64,000 bases of DNA from Pseudocitrobacter sp913778145. Its GTDB lineage: Bacteria; Pseudomonadota; Gammaproteobacteria; Enterobacterales; Enterobacteriaceae. The stretch lies in the NCBI GenBank assembly GCA_035726825.1, contig JALNTX010000008.1, positions 186,001 to 250,000 on the forward strand. The letters run 5' to 3'. The notes beneath the pieces are model-generated. The model saw only the letters and a list, made by a program, of their open reading frames with translations, was not told the DNA's origin and searched no databases. A program made the position numbers and the translations under genes. Positions 26,324 to 34,585 of the stretch are shown one piece after another (the first letter of the stretch is position 1; each line of letters begins with the position of its first letter).

Positions 26324-27595
26324 ATGAAAAGACGTTCTTTACTGAAAGCTTTTGCCCTCTCCGCGACCTTATTGAGCATGGGCTTCTCGTTACAGGCATA
26401 CGCAGCAGACACCATTAAAGTCGGCATTATGCACTCGCTCTCCGGCACGATGGCGATTTCCGAAACGCCGTTAAAGGATATGGCGCTGATGACCATTGAT
26501 GAAATCAACGCCAAAGGCGGCGTGCTGGGTAAAAAGCTGGAACCGGTGGTGGTTGACCCCGCGTCGAACTGGCCGCTGTTCGCGGAGAAAGCGCGCCAGC
26601 TGCTGAGCCAGGATAAAGCCGCCGTGGTGTTTGGCTGCTGGACGTCGGTGTCGCGCAAATCGGTGCTGCCGGTATTTGAAGAACTGAACGGCCTGCTGTT
26701 CTATCCGGTGCAGTACGAAGGTGAAGAGATGTCGCCAAATGTGTTCTACACCGGGGCGGCGCCGAACCAGCAGGCGATCCCGGCAGTCGAGTACATGATG
26801 AGCGAAGACGGCGGCGGGGCGAAGCGCTTCTTCCTGTTGGGCACCGACTACGTTTATCCGCGCACCACCAACAAAATTCTGCGCGCGTTCCTGCACTCAA
26901 AAGGCGTTCAGGATAAAGACATTGAAGAGGTGTATACGCCGTTTGGTTACAGCGATTATCAAACCATTGTCTCCAGTATTAAAAAATTCTCCGCAGGCGG
27001 TAAAACGGCAGTGATCTCCACCATCAACGGTGACTCCAACGTGCCGTTCTATAAAGAACTCGCCAATCAGGGCATTAAGTCCACCGACGTGCCGGTAGTG
27101 GCGTTCTCCGTTGGCGAAGAGGAGCTGCGCGGCATCGATACCAAACCGCTGGTGGGCCACCTGGCCGCGTGGAACTACTTTGAATCGGTCAGCAACCCGG
27201 TGAACACCAAATTTGTGGCGGATTATCGCGCCTATGCCAAAGCGCGTAAGTTGCCGAACGCCGATACCGTGGTGACCAACGACCCGATGGAAGCGACCTA
27301 TGTCGGCATTCATATGTGGGCGCAGGCGGTAGAAAAAGCGGGCACCACGGATGTCGATAAAGTGCGCGAAGCGATGGCGAATCAATCATTTGCTGCGCCG
27401 AGCGGTTTCACCCTCACCATGGACGCCACCAACCACCACCTGCATAAACCGGTGATGATTGGCGAAATTGAAGATAACGGGCAGTTCAATGTGGTGTGGC
27501 AGACCGAACAACCGGTACGCGCGCAGCCGTGGAGCCCGTATATTCCGGGCAATGATAAAAAATCGGACAGTCCGGTGAAGACGGGCGGTAAATAA
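26324..27595 (+). CDS. urtA: Urea ABC transporter substrate-binding protein
   Basis: A 423-residue periplasmic binding protein of the Leu/Ile/Val-amide type, specific for urea in characterised UrtA proteins. The signal peptide (MKRRSLLKAFALS...LQAYA) has an RRSLLK start that resembles a Tat signal. Mature motifs match UrtA: TIKVGIMHSLSGTMAISETPLKD, VFGCWTSVSRKSVLPVFEELNGLLFYPVQYEGEE, and GTDYVYPRTTNKI. The ATG at 26324 has AGGGG seven bases upstream; a GTG three bases earlier is too close. Hairpins flank the gene, typical of genes whose message is kept in excess of the membrane components. Confidence 0.94.
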   Translation: MKRRSLLKAFALSATLLSMGFSLQAYAADTIKVGIMHSLSGTMAISETPLKDMALMTIDEINAKGGVLGKKLEPVVVDPASNWPLFAEKARQLLSQDKAAVVFGCWTSVSRKSVLPVFEELNGLLFYPVQYEGEEMSPNVFYTGAAPNQQAIPAVEYMMSEDGGGAKRFFLLGTDYVYPRTTNKILRAFLHSKGVQDKDIEEVYTPFGYSDYQTIVSSIKKFSAGGKTAVISTINGDSNVPFYKELANQGIKSTDVPVVAFSVGEEELRGIDTKPLVGHLAAWNYFESVSNPVNTKFVADYRAYAKARKLPNADTVVTNDPMEATYVGIHMWAQAVEKAGTTDVDKVREAMANQSFAAPSGFTLTMDATNHHLHKPVMIGEIEDNGQFNVVWQTEQPVRAQPWSPYIPGNDKKSDSPVKTGGK

Positions 27596-27637
27596 TCGCA
27601 GCGGCGGGGGCGGATGATGCCTCTGCCAACGGTTGGC

Positions 27638-27658
27638 TGGCCCGGCACTGTCGGGCCA
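27638..27658 (+). other. Intercistronic hairpin urtA-urtB
   Basis: TGGCCCG...CGGGCCA stem with a seven-base loop in the 83-base gap after urtA, without a T-run. It could stabilise the 3' end of the urtA message or partly attenuate transcription into urtB. Confidence 0.5.
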
Positions 27659-27678
27659 CAGAAGAAGATACCGACACG

Positions 27679-29244
27679 ATGAAAATTTTAAGCTCACTTT
27701 TTATTAGCTGCCTGTTGGTGGCAACCTCGGCGCTGGCCGGGCCCGCTGAAGATTACGGCAAGGCGAACCGCAGCCAGCAGGCGCAGTTGCTGCAACAGTG
27801 GGCGCAAACGCCGGACGCTTCGCGCCTGACGCTGTTACAGGCGTTGAGCCGTGAAACGGTGGTGATGGACACCCAGGGGCAGCTTTTTTCACAACAGCAG
27901 GGCAAACTCACGCCGCTGGAGGGCAATGTTGTGCCCGCAGGCGCGACGAAAAAAGTGTTTATGAACAACCGCCTGCGGGGGCTGGTCGCCAGTGCGCTGT
28001 CGGCGCATCAACTGGTGAGCCCGGATGATGCCGTGCGGTTGCAGGCAGCGCAGGCGTTGCAGACCAGCGCGCAGGCAGATCAGTTACCGTTCCTCAGCCA
28101 GCGTCTGGCCGCAGAGAAAAATGACGCCGTACACCAGGCGCTGGGCATCGCGGTCGCCGGGTTGCAGTTAACCGATAGCCGTCCGGCCCTGCGTTTGCAG
28201 GCGGTGAAATTACTGGGTGAGGCCAGCGACCCCCAGGTACAGGCGAGTCTGAACCGACTCACACAACCGGAAAATGAACCGGATGCGGCGGTGCGCGACG
28301 CGGCGGCCGATAGCCTGAAACAGATCCAACAGCGACTGAAATGGGGCGAGTGGCTGGGGCTGGCGTTTAGCGGCTTATCGCTGGGTTCGATTCTGCTGCT
28401 GGCGGCGCTGGGCCTTGCCATTACTTACGGCCTGCTGGGCGTCATCAATATGGCACACGGAGAAATGCTGATGCTGGGGGCATACGCCACCTGGCTGGTG
28501 CAGGACATCTTTGCCCGTTACGCGCCGGACTGGCTGGCGCTTTACCCTCTGGTGGCGCTGCCGGTGGCTTTCACCATTACCGCCGTGATGGGCATGCTGC
28601 TGGAGCGTACGATTATTCGCCATTTGTATGGGCGCCCGCTGGAAACGCTGCTGGCGACGTGGGGGATCAGCCTGATGCTAATTCAACTGGTGCGCGTGGT
28701 ATTTGGCACCCAGAACCTGGAAGTGGCGAACCCGGCGTGGTTATCGGGCGGCTGGAACGCGCTGCCGAATCTGGTACTGCCGTACAACCGGATTGCGGTG
28801 ATGGTTTTCGTGGCGGGCGTGCTGGGGCTGACCTGGCTGCTGCTCAATAAAACCCGTCTCGGAATGAACGTGCGGGCGGTCACACAGAATCGCCGGATGG
28901 CGGATTGCTGCGGCGTGCCGACCGGGCGCGTGGATATGCTGGCGTTTGGACTGGGTTCCGGCATTGCCGGGCTGGGCGGCGTGGCGTTATCACAGTTGGG
29001 CAACGTAGGGCCGGAACTGGGGCAGGGGTACATTATCGACTCCTTCCTGGTGGTCGTGACCGGCGGCGTTGGGCAACTGGCGGGCACCGTAGTGGCCGCG
29101 CTGGGGCTGGGCGTGCTGAATAAATTCCTCGAACCACAGCTTGGCGCGGTGCTGGGGAAAATCGCCATCCTGGTGATGATTGTGCTGTTTATCCAGAAGC
29201 GGCCGCAGGGGCTGTTTGCCTTCAAAGGGAGGGTGATTGACTGA
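27679..29244 (+). CDS. urtB: Urea ABC transporter permease UrtB
   Basis: A 521-residue protein. An N-terminal signal peptide (MKILSSLFISCLLVATSALA) and a periplasmic helical region of about 200 residues precede a LivH-type permease of about 300 residues, the architecture of proteobacterial UrtB. The permease part has GLLGVINMAHGEMLMLGAY and GSGIAGLGGVALSQLGNVGPELGQGYIIDSFLVVVTGGVGQLAGT. It forms the membrane channel with UrtC. Its stop overlaps the urtC start (ATGA). Weak ribosome binding site. Confidence 0.93.
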   Translation: MKILSSLFISCLLVATSALAGPAEDYGKANRSQQAQLLQQWAQTPDASRLTLLQALSRETVVMDTQGQLFSQQQGKLTPLEGNVVPAGATKKVFMNNRLRGLVASALSAHQLVSPDDAVRLQAAQALQTSAQADQLPFLSQRLAAEKNDAVHQALGIAVAGLQLTDSRPALRLQAVKLLGEASDPQVQASLNRLTQPENEPDAAVRDAAADSLKQIQQRLKWGEWLGLAFSGLSLGSILLLAALGLAITYGLLGVINMAHGEMLMLGAYATWLVQDIFARYAPDWLALYPLVALPVAFTITAVMGMLLERTIIRHLYGRPLETLLATWGISLMLIQLVRVVFGTQNLEVANPAWLSGGWNALPNLVLPYNRIAVMVFVAGVLGLTWLLLNKTRLGMNVRAVTQNRRMADCCGVPTGRVDMLAFGLGSGIAGLGGVALSQLGNVGPELGQGYIIDSFLVVVTGGVGQLAGTVVAALGLGVLNKFLEPQLGAVLGKIAILVMIVLFIQKRPQGLFAFKGRVID

Positions 29245-30320
29245 TGAGCCAGCCACTGACACTGACTTTAGCCCGCCGCGCACCGCGTGTGTCGGGCGCA
29301 CTCGGCGCGTTAATTTTTATCGCGCTGCTGATTCTGCCCTTTCTGGCGCTGTTGCCTGCGGCGCATCCACTGGCGATTTCAACCTACACGCTCACGCTGA
29401 TAGGTAAAATCCTGTGCTATGCGATCGTCGCCGTGGCGCTGGATCTGGTGTGGGGCTACGCCGGTCTGCTCTCGCTCGGACACGGGTTGTTCTTCGCCCT
29501 GGGCGGCTACGCGATGGGGATGTATCTGATGCGCCAGGCCGCGGGCGATGGCTTGCCCGCCTTTATGTCGTTTCTCTCGTGGACGGAACTGCCGTGGTTC
29601 TGGGCCGGTACCCAGCACTTTGCCTGGGCGTTGTGCCTGATCGTTCTGGTGCCTGGCCTGCTGGCGCTGTTGTTTGGCTACTTTGCTTTCCGCTCGCGCA
29701 TTAAAGATGTCTACTTCTCGATCATGACCCAGGCGCTGACCTACGCCGGTATGTTGCTGTTTTTCCGTAACGAAACCGGTTTTGGCGGCAATAACGGCTT
29801 TACGGGATTCACCACGATTTTAGGCTTTCCAGTGTCGGCGACGGGCACACGCATCGCACTGTTTATCGCCACCGTGTTGCTGCTGGTGGCAGCGTTGGCA
29901 ATTGGCGTGGCGATCACCCGCAGCAAATTTGGCCGAGTGCTAACCGGCGTGCGCGATGCGGAAAATCGCCTGATGTTCTGTGGTTACGACCCGCGCGGAT
30001 TCAAGCTGTTCGTCTGGACGCTGTCAGCGGTGCTGTGTGGGCTGGCGGGGGCGCTGTATGTGCCGCAAGTGGGCATTATCAACCCCAGCGAAATGTCGCC
30101 CACGAATTCTATCGAAGCGGCGATTTGGGTGGCGCTCGGCGGGCGCGGTTCGCTGATTGGCCCGGTGCTGGGCGCGGGCATTGTGAACGGCGCGAAAAGC
30201 TGGTTTACCGTCGCGTTTCCGGATTACTGGCTCTTTTTCCTCGGCCTGATGTTTATTCTGGTGACCCTGTTTTTACCGCGCGGCGTGATTGGCCTGATCA
30301 AACGGAGGAAGCATGACTGA
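29244..30320 (+). CDS. urtC: Urea ABC transporter permease UrtC
   Basis: A 358-residue LivM-type inner-membrane permease with about nine hydrophobic segments and the family motifs DLVWGYAGLLSLGHGLFFALGGYAMGMYL, KFGRVLTGVRDAENR and PTNSIEAAIWVALGGRGSLIGPVLGAG. It pairs with UrtB. The start overlaps the urtB stop by one base, and its end overlaps urtD by eight bases, so the genes are translationally coupled. Confidence 0.94.
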   Translation: MSQPLTLTLARRAPRVSGALGALIFIALLILPFLALLPAAHPLAISTYTLTLIGKILCYAIVAVALDLVWGYAGLLSLGHGLFFALGGYAMGMYLMRQAAGDGLPAFMSFLSWTELPWFWAGTQHFAWALCLIVLVPGLLALLFGYFAFRSRIKDVYFSIMTQALTYAGMLLFFRNETGFGGNNGFTGFTTILGFPVSATGTRIALFIATVLLLVAALAIGVAITRSKFGRVLTGVRDAENRLMFCGYDPRGFKLFVWTLSAVLCGLAGALYVPQVGIINPSEMSPTNSIEAAIWVALGGRGSLIGPVLGAGIVNGAKSWFTVAFPDYWLFFLGLMFILVTLFLPRGVIGLIKRRKHD

Positions 30321-31104
30321 TTCCCTTTTTACCCAGCCGCTGCCGCAGGACCGCTATCGCGGAAAAACCGACCCGGTGCTGCAACTGGAAAAAATCAACG
30401 TCACCTTTGACGGATTTCGCGCGTTAACCGATCTCTCGTTGTCGATTGGCGTGGGGGAACTGCGCTGCGTGATTGGCCCTAACGGCGCGGGTAAAACAAC
30501 GCTAATGGATGTGATTACCGGGAAAACCCAGCCGGATAACGGGCGGATTTTTTACGATCAGAACATCGATCTGCGCACCTTATCGCCCGTTGAGATTGCT
30601 CGCGCGGGGATTGGCCGCAAGTTTCAGAAACCCACCGTTTTTGAAGCGCTGACGGTGCTGGAAAACCTCGAAATCGCGCAGAAAAATGATAAATCCGTGT
30701 GGCACAGCCTGCGCGCTAAACTCAGCGGCGAGCAGCGGGATCGCATCAATGAAGTACTGCATCTGCTGCGCCTTACCGACTCCAGCCAGCGCGCCGCGGG
30801 GTTGTTATCCCACGGGCAAAAGCAGTTTCTGGAAATTGGCATGCTGCTGGTGCAGGAGCCGCATCTTTTACTGCTGGATGAACCCGCCGCCGGGCTGACG
30901 GATGCTGAAACGGAATACATCGCCGAACTGTTTCGTACGCTGGCAGGAAAGCATTCATTGATGGTGGTTGAACACGATATGGGCTTTGTCGAGAGTATTG
31001 CCGACCACGTAACGGTGCTGCATCAGGGCCAGGTGCTGGCGGAGGGCTCGCTGCGCGACGTGCAGGCCAACGAGCAGGTTATCGACGTTTATCTGGGGCG
31101 TTAA
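30313..31104 (+). CDS. urtD: Urea ABC transporter ATPase UrtD
   Basis: A 263-residue LivG-type ATPase. Walker A GPNGAGKTT, signature LLSHGQKQFLEIGMLL (a Q-containing variant of LSGGQ usual in UrtD), Walker B LLLLDEPAAGLTD, and switch His in VVEHDMGFV. It energises urea import together with UrtE at the inner membrane. GGAGG lies before the ATG, which overlaps the urtC end. Confidence 0.95.
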   Translation: MTDSLFTQPLPQDRYRGKTDPVLQLEKINVTFDGFRALTDLSLSIGVGELRCVIGPNGAGKTTLMDVITGKTQPDNGRIFYDQNIDLRTLSPVEIARAGIGRKFQKPTVFEALTVLENLEIAQKNDKSVWHSLRAKLSGEQRDRINEVLHLLRLTDSSQRAAGLLSHGQKQFLEIGMLLVQEPHLLLLDEPAAGLTDAETEYIAELFRTLAGKHSLMVVEHDMGFVESIADHVTVLHQGQVLAEGSLRDVQANEQVIDVYLGR

Positions 31105-31105
31105 T

Positions 31106-31804
31106 ATGTTGCAGGTTCAGGATCTTAATCAATATTACGGCGGCAGCCACATTCTGCGTGGCTTGTCGTTCGACACCACGCCGGGGGAAATCACCTGTCT
31201 TTTAGGGCGCAACGGCGTGGGCAAAACCACGCTGCTGAAATGTCTGATGGGCGTTATTCCGGCAAAATCCGGCGAGATCCGCTGGAAAGGGAAGGTGATT
31301 AACGGGATGAGGCCGCATCAGCGCGTGCAGCAGGGGATTGCGTATGTGCCGCAGGGCCGTGAAATATTCCCGCGTCTGACGGTAGAAGAGAACCTGTTAA
31401 TGGGGCTGGCGCGTTTCTCCGGCCGTGCCGCAAAAGCGGTGCCGGAAGAGATTTACGCGCTCTTTCCGGTGCTGCGTGAAATGAAACAGCGACGCGGCGG
31501 CGATTTGTCCGGTGGCCAACAGCAGCAGTTGGCGATTGGCCGCGCGCTTGCCTGTCGCCCGGAACTGCTGATTCTTGATGAACCTACCGAAGGGATTCAA
31601 CCGTCGGTGATCAAAGAGATTGGCGCGGTGATCACAAGTCTCGCCAGGCGCGGCGACATGGCGATTCTGCTGGTGGAGCAGTTTTATGACTTTGCCGCCG
31701 AGCTTGCAGATAACTATCTGGTGATGTCGCGCGGAGCGATTATCCAGCGTGGGCGCGGGGATGATATGGAAGCGCAGGGTGTGCGCGGGCTGGTGGCGAT
31801 TTAA
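31106..31804 (+). CDS. urtE: Urea ABC transporter ATPase UrtE
   Basis: A 232-residue LivF-type ATPase: Walker A GRNGVGKTTLL, signature LSGGQQQQLAIGRAL, Walker B LLILDEPTEGIQPS, switch region VEQFYDFA. It closes the five-gene transporter and begins one base after the urtD stop. The last four bases overlap the end of the convergent prpR gene, with no terminator between, so the two transcripts can run into each other. Confidence 0.95.
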   Translation: MLQVQDLNQYYGGSHILRGLSFDTTPGEITCLLGRNGVGKTTLLKCLMGVIPAKSGEIRWKGKVINGMRPHQRVQQGIAYVPQGREIFPRLTVEENLLMGLARFSGRAAKAVPEEIYALFPVLREMKQRRGGDLSGGQQQQLAIGRALACRPELLILDEPTEGIQPSVIKEIGAVITSLARRGDMAILLVEQFYDFAAELADNYLVMSRGAIIQRGRGDDMEAQGVRGLVAI

Positions 31805-33381
31805 CGCCTTTGTTCCTCTTTCAGCCGTCGCCAGAAAGTGGTGCGGCTGACGCCCAGATAACGCGCGGCGGCGCTGCGATCGCCGCCACACTGCGCCAGC
31901 GCATCGAGGGCTGACGGCGCAAATGTTCGCGTATTTTCCGCTTCATACAGCTCTGGCAGCAGCGTCGCTAGCTCCCGCTCATCGCCGACCATATCGCTAC
32001 TGAGCAGCAGCGCCAGCCGCTCGCAGAGATTGCGAAGTTCGCGAATGTTCCCCGGCCAGGCGTAGTGCAACAACGGCGGCAGGCAGAGGGCGATGCGGTG
32101 ATTCAGTGTATCACTCAGTGGCGAATCCAGCGCCGCCAGCGATTGCGTCAGGTAGCGTCGCGCCAGCAGGGCAATATCGTCGCCGCGCTCGCGCAGGGCG
32201 GGTACGCGTAAACGCAGAGCGCTAAGGCGGAAAAAGAGATCGGCGCGGAAACGCCCCTCGGCGACGGCTTGTTGCAGGTCGCAATGCGTCGCGCTGATGA
32301 CACGAAACTCAACGTTCAGCGGCTGCTGCCCGCCGACGCGCGTCACGCGCTTTTCCTCCAGCACGCGCAGCAAACGCGTTTGCAGATGCAGAGGCATTTC
32401 GCCGATTTCATCGAGAAACAGCGTGCCACCGTTAGCCGTTTCCAGCAAGCCGCTGCGCCCGCCGCGCCGCGAGCCGGTAAACGCGCCTTCTTCATAGCCA
32501 AACAACTCGGCTTCCAGCAACGACTCCGCAATCGCCCCGCAGTTGATCGCCACAAACGGCGGCGATCCTCGGCCCGCACGCGGGCGATGACGGGCAAAAT
32601 ATTCCTGATGCAGCGCCTGCGCCGCCAGCTCTTTCCCGGTGCCGGTTTCGCCTTCAATCAACACTGCCGCCGGGGAGCGCGCATAGAGCAGAATCGTGCG
32701 ACGCACCTGTTCCATTATGGCCGATTCCCCCACCAGATCGCCCAGGCCGTAGCGGGTACGCAGCGTGTCGCGTTGGGCGCTGCTGCGCACGGTGCCGGAA
32801 AAACGGGTCATATCCAGCGCATCGCTAAACGCCTGGCGCACCGTGGCAGCCGAATAGAGAAAAACCGCCGCCAGCCCGGCCTCTTCGGCGAGTTCGGTCA
32901 CTAACCCCGCGCCGACCACCACGCGGATCCCGGCGGCTTTCAACTCGGTTATCTGGCTACGGGCATCTTCTTCAGTAACGTAGCTGCGCTGTTCGAGCGG
33001 CAGCTGAAAGCTTTTCTGAAACTCCTGTAGGGCAGGCAGCGGCGCTTTGTAGGTAATGACGCCGATCCGGTCGGCGACGCGACGTGCTTTCCCCAGCGCC
33101 TGCAACAGATCAAACCCGCCGGGACGGATCAGAATGACCGGCACTGAAAGGCGGCTTTTCAGATACGCGCCGTTCGAACCGGCGGCAATAATTGCGTCGC
33201 AGTGTTCGGTGGCCAGTTTCTGGCGGATGTACTGCACCGCTTTCTCAAAGCCGAGCTGAATCGGCGTAATGGTTGCCAGGTGGTCGAACTCAAGGCTGAT
33301 ATCGCGAAACAGATCGAACAGGCGCGTTACTGAGACGGTCCAGATAACCGGTTTCGCAGCTGGCGTGATGTTATCGGTCAT
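31801..33381 (-). CDS. prpR: Propionate catabolism operon regulator PrpR
   Basis: A 526-residue sigma-54 activator. The N-terminal PrpR_N sensor domain (about 10-200; VIWTVSVTRLFDLFRDISLEFDHLATITPIQLGFEKA) binds 2-methylcitrate in characterised homologues. The AAA+ domain (about 220-455) has Walker A GETGTGKEL, the sigma-54 loop GAFTGS and LFLDEIGEMPLHLQTRLL. A Fis-type helix-turn-helix ends the protein (GGDRSAAARYLGVSRTTFWRRL). It is divergent from prpBCDE and reads toward urtE, overlapping its end by four bases. Confidence 0.96.
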   Translation of the reverse strand: MTDNITPAAKPVIWTVSVTRLFDLFRDISLEFDHLATITPIQLGFEKAVQYIRQKLATEHCDAIIAAGSNGAYLKSRLSVPVILIRPGGFDLLQALGKARRVADRIGVITYKAPLPALQEFQKSFQLPLEQRSYVTEEDARSQITELKAAGIRVVVGAGLVTELAEEAGLAAVFLYSAATVRQAFSDALDMTRFSGTVRSSAQRDTLRTRYGLGDLVGESAIMEQVRRTILLYARSPAAVLIEGETGTGKELAAQALHQEYFARHRPRAGRGSPPFVAINCGAIAESLLEAELFGYEEGAFTGSRRGGRSGLLETANGGTLFLDEIGEMPLHLQTRLLRVLEEKRVTRVGGQQPLNVEFRVISATHCDLQQAVAEGRFRADLFFRLSALRLRVPALRERGDDIALLARRYLTQSLAALDSPLSDTLNHRIALCLPPLLHYAWPGNIRELRNLCERLALLLSSDMVGDERELATLLPELYEAENTRTFAPSALDALAQCGGDRSAAARYLGVSRTTFWRRLKEEQRR

Positions 33382-33423
33382 GACAGCGCACTCACATGAG
33401 GAAGACCTGATCTGTTGTAGTTG

Positions 33424-33470
33424 TGTTTCATGAATGTTTCAAAAACGAAGGGTGAAACAATCTCTGAAAC
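33424..33470. promoter_or_regulatory. PrpR operator array
   Basis: Two direct TGTTTCA copies (33424-33430, 33435-33441) face two TGAAAC copies (33453-33458, 33465-33470), giving an inverted arrangement of paired repeats. It lies 120-165 bases before the prpB sigma-54 promoter and just upstream of prpR, a fitting enhancer and autoregulation site. Confidence 0.75.
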
Positions 33471-33542
33471 GTTAGCTGAAGCGCTTTACCCTCATGCTTA
33501 AGCGATGTGCTGAGAAAGTAAATATTCAACGTGATGATTTTA

Positions 33543-33555
33543 TTATCAATATTCT
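33543..33555 (+). promoter_or_regulatory. Possible IHF site
   Basis: TATCAATATTCTG is close to the IHF consensus WATCAANNNNTTR (one clear mismatch) and lies between the PrpR array and the sigma-54 promoter, where a DNA bend would be useful. Weak call. Confidence 0.3.
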
Positions 33556-33590
33556 GCTGCTTTGATTTTTGTGATCTGACGCAGCCCTTC

Positions 33591-33606
33591 TGGCACATCG
33601 CTTGCT
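33591..33606 (+). promoter_or_regulatory. Sigma-54 promoter of prpBCDE
   Basis: TGGCACATCGCTTGCT fits the sigma-54 consensus TGGCAYRNNNNTTGCW at all defined bases. Predicted start near 33616, about 40 bases before prpB. Confidence 0.9.
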
Positions 33607-33654
33607 CTTTTGTTGTTACGCAAAAAATAACATTCAAACAACAAAGAGGTGTGC

Positions 33655-34545
33655 ATGAGCACTCAATCACCGGGTCAGGCGTTCCGTCAGGCGCTGAGCA
33701 AAGAATCCCCGCTGCAAATCGCAGGCACTATCAACGCTAACCACGCTCTGCTGGCGCAGCGGGCCGGGTTTCAGGCGATTTATCTTTCCGGCGGCGGCGT
33801 GGCGGCGGGATCGCTTGGCTTGCCCGATTTAGGCATCACCGGGCTGGATGATGTGCTTACCGATATTCGCCGCATTACGGATGTTTGCTCGCTGCCGCTG
33901 CTGGTGGACGTCGACAGCGGGTTTGGCGCTTCGGCGTTTAACGTGGCGCGTACGGTGAAATCGGTGAGTAAAGCCGGTGCGGCGGGGCTGCACATTGAAG
34001 ATCAGGTGGGGGCAAAACGCTGCGGCCATCGCCCGAATAAAGAGATTGTCTCAACCGAAGAGATGGTCGATCGCATTAAAGCCGCAGTGGATGCCCGTAC
34101 CGACCCGGACTTTGTGATTATGGCGCGCACCGACGCGCTGGCGGTGGACGGGCTGGAGGCCGCCATCGAACGCGCCCGTGCGTATATCGAAGCCGGGGCC
34201 GACATGCTGTTCCCGGAAGCCATCACTGAGCTTTCGATGTATCGCCAGTTTGCCGATGCGGTACAGGTGCCGATTCTTGCCAACATCACCGAATTCGGCG
34301 CAACGCCGCTGTTCACCACTGACGAACTGCGCAGCGCGCACGTGGCGATGGCGCTGTATCCGCTGTCTGCGTTTCGCGCTATGAACCGCGCCGCAGAACA
34401 GGTCTACAACGTACTGCGTCAGGAAGGCACGCAGAAAAGCGTTATCGACATCATGCAGACCCGCAGCGAACTCTACGAAAGCATCAACTACTACCAGTTT
34501 GAAGAGAAACTCGACGCCCTGTTTGCCAGCAAACGCGGCAAGTAA
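33655..34545 (+). CDS. prpB: 2-methylisocitrate lyase
   Basis: A 296-residue enzyme of the isocitrate lyase superfamily that splits 2-methylisocitrate into pyruvate and succinate, the last step of the methylcitrate cycle. The catalytic motif KRCGH is in QVGAKRCGHRPNK (about residue 121), with metal-site residues in LVDVDSGFG (about 85). AAAGAGG lies before the ATG at 33655; a GTG two codons earlier is rejected. First gene of prpBCDE. Confidence 0.97.
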   Translation: MSTQSPGQAFRQALSKESPLQIAGTINANHALLAQRAGFQAIYLSGGGVAAGSLGLPDLGITGLDDVLTDIRRITDVCSLPLLVDVDSGFGASAFNVARTVKSVSKAGAAGLHIEDQVGAKRCGHRPNKEIVSTEEMVDRIKAAVDARTDPDFVIMARTDALAVDGLEAAIERARAYIEAGADMLFPEAITELSMYRQFADAVQVPILANITEFGATPLFTTDELRSAHVAMALYPLSAFRAMNRAAEQVYNVLRQEGTQKSVIDIMQTRSELYESINYYQFEEKLDALFASKRGK

Positions 34546-34585
34546 TCGGTTTTACCCTACACATCCATAATAAGACGAGGCCAGT

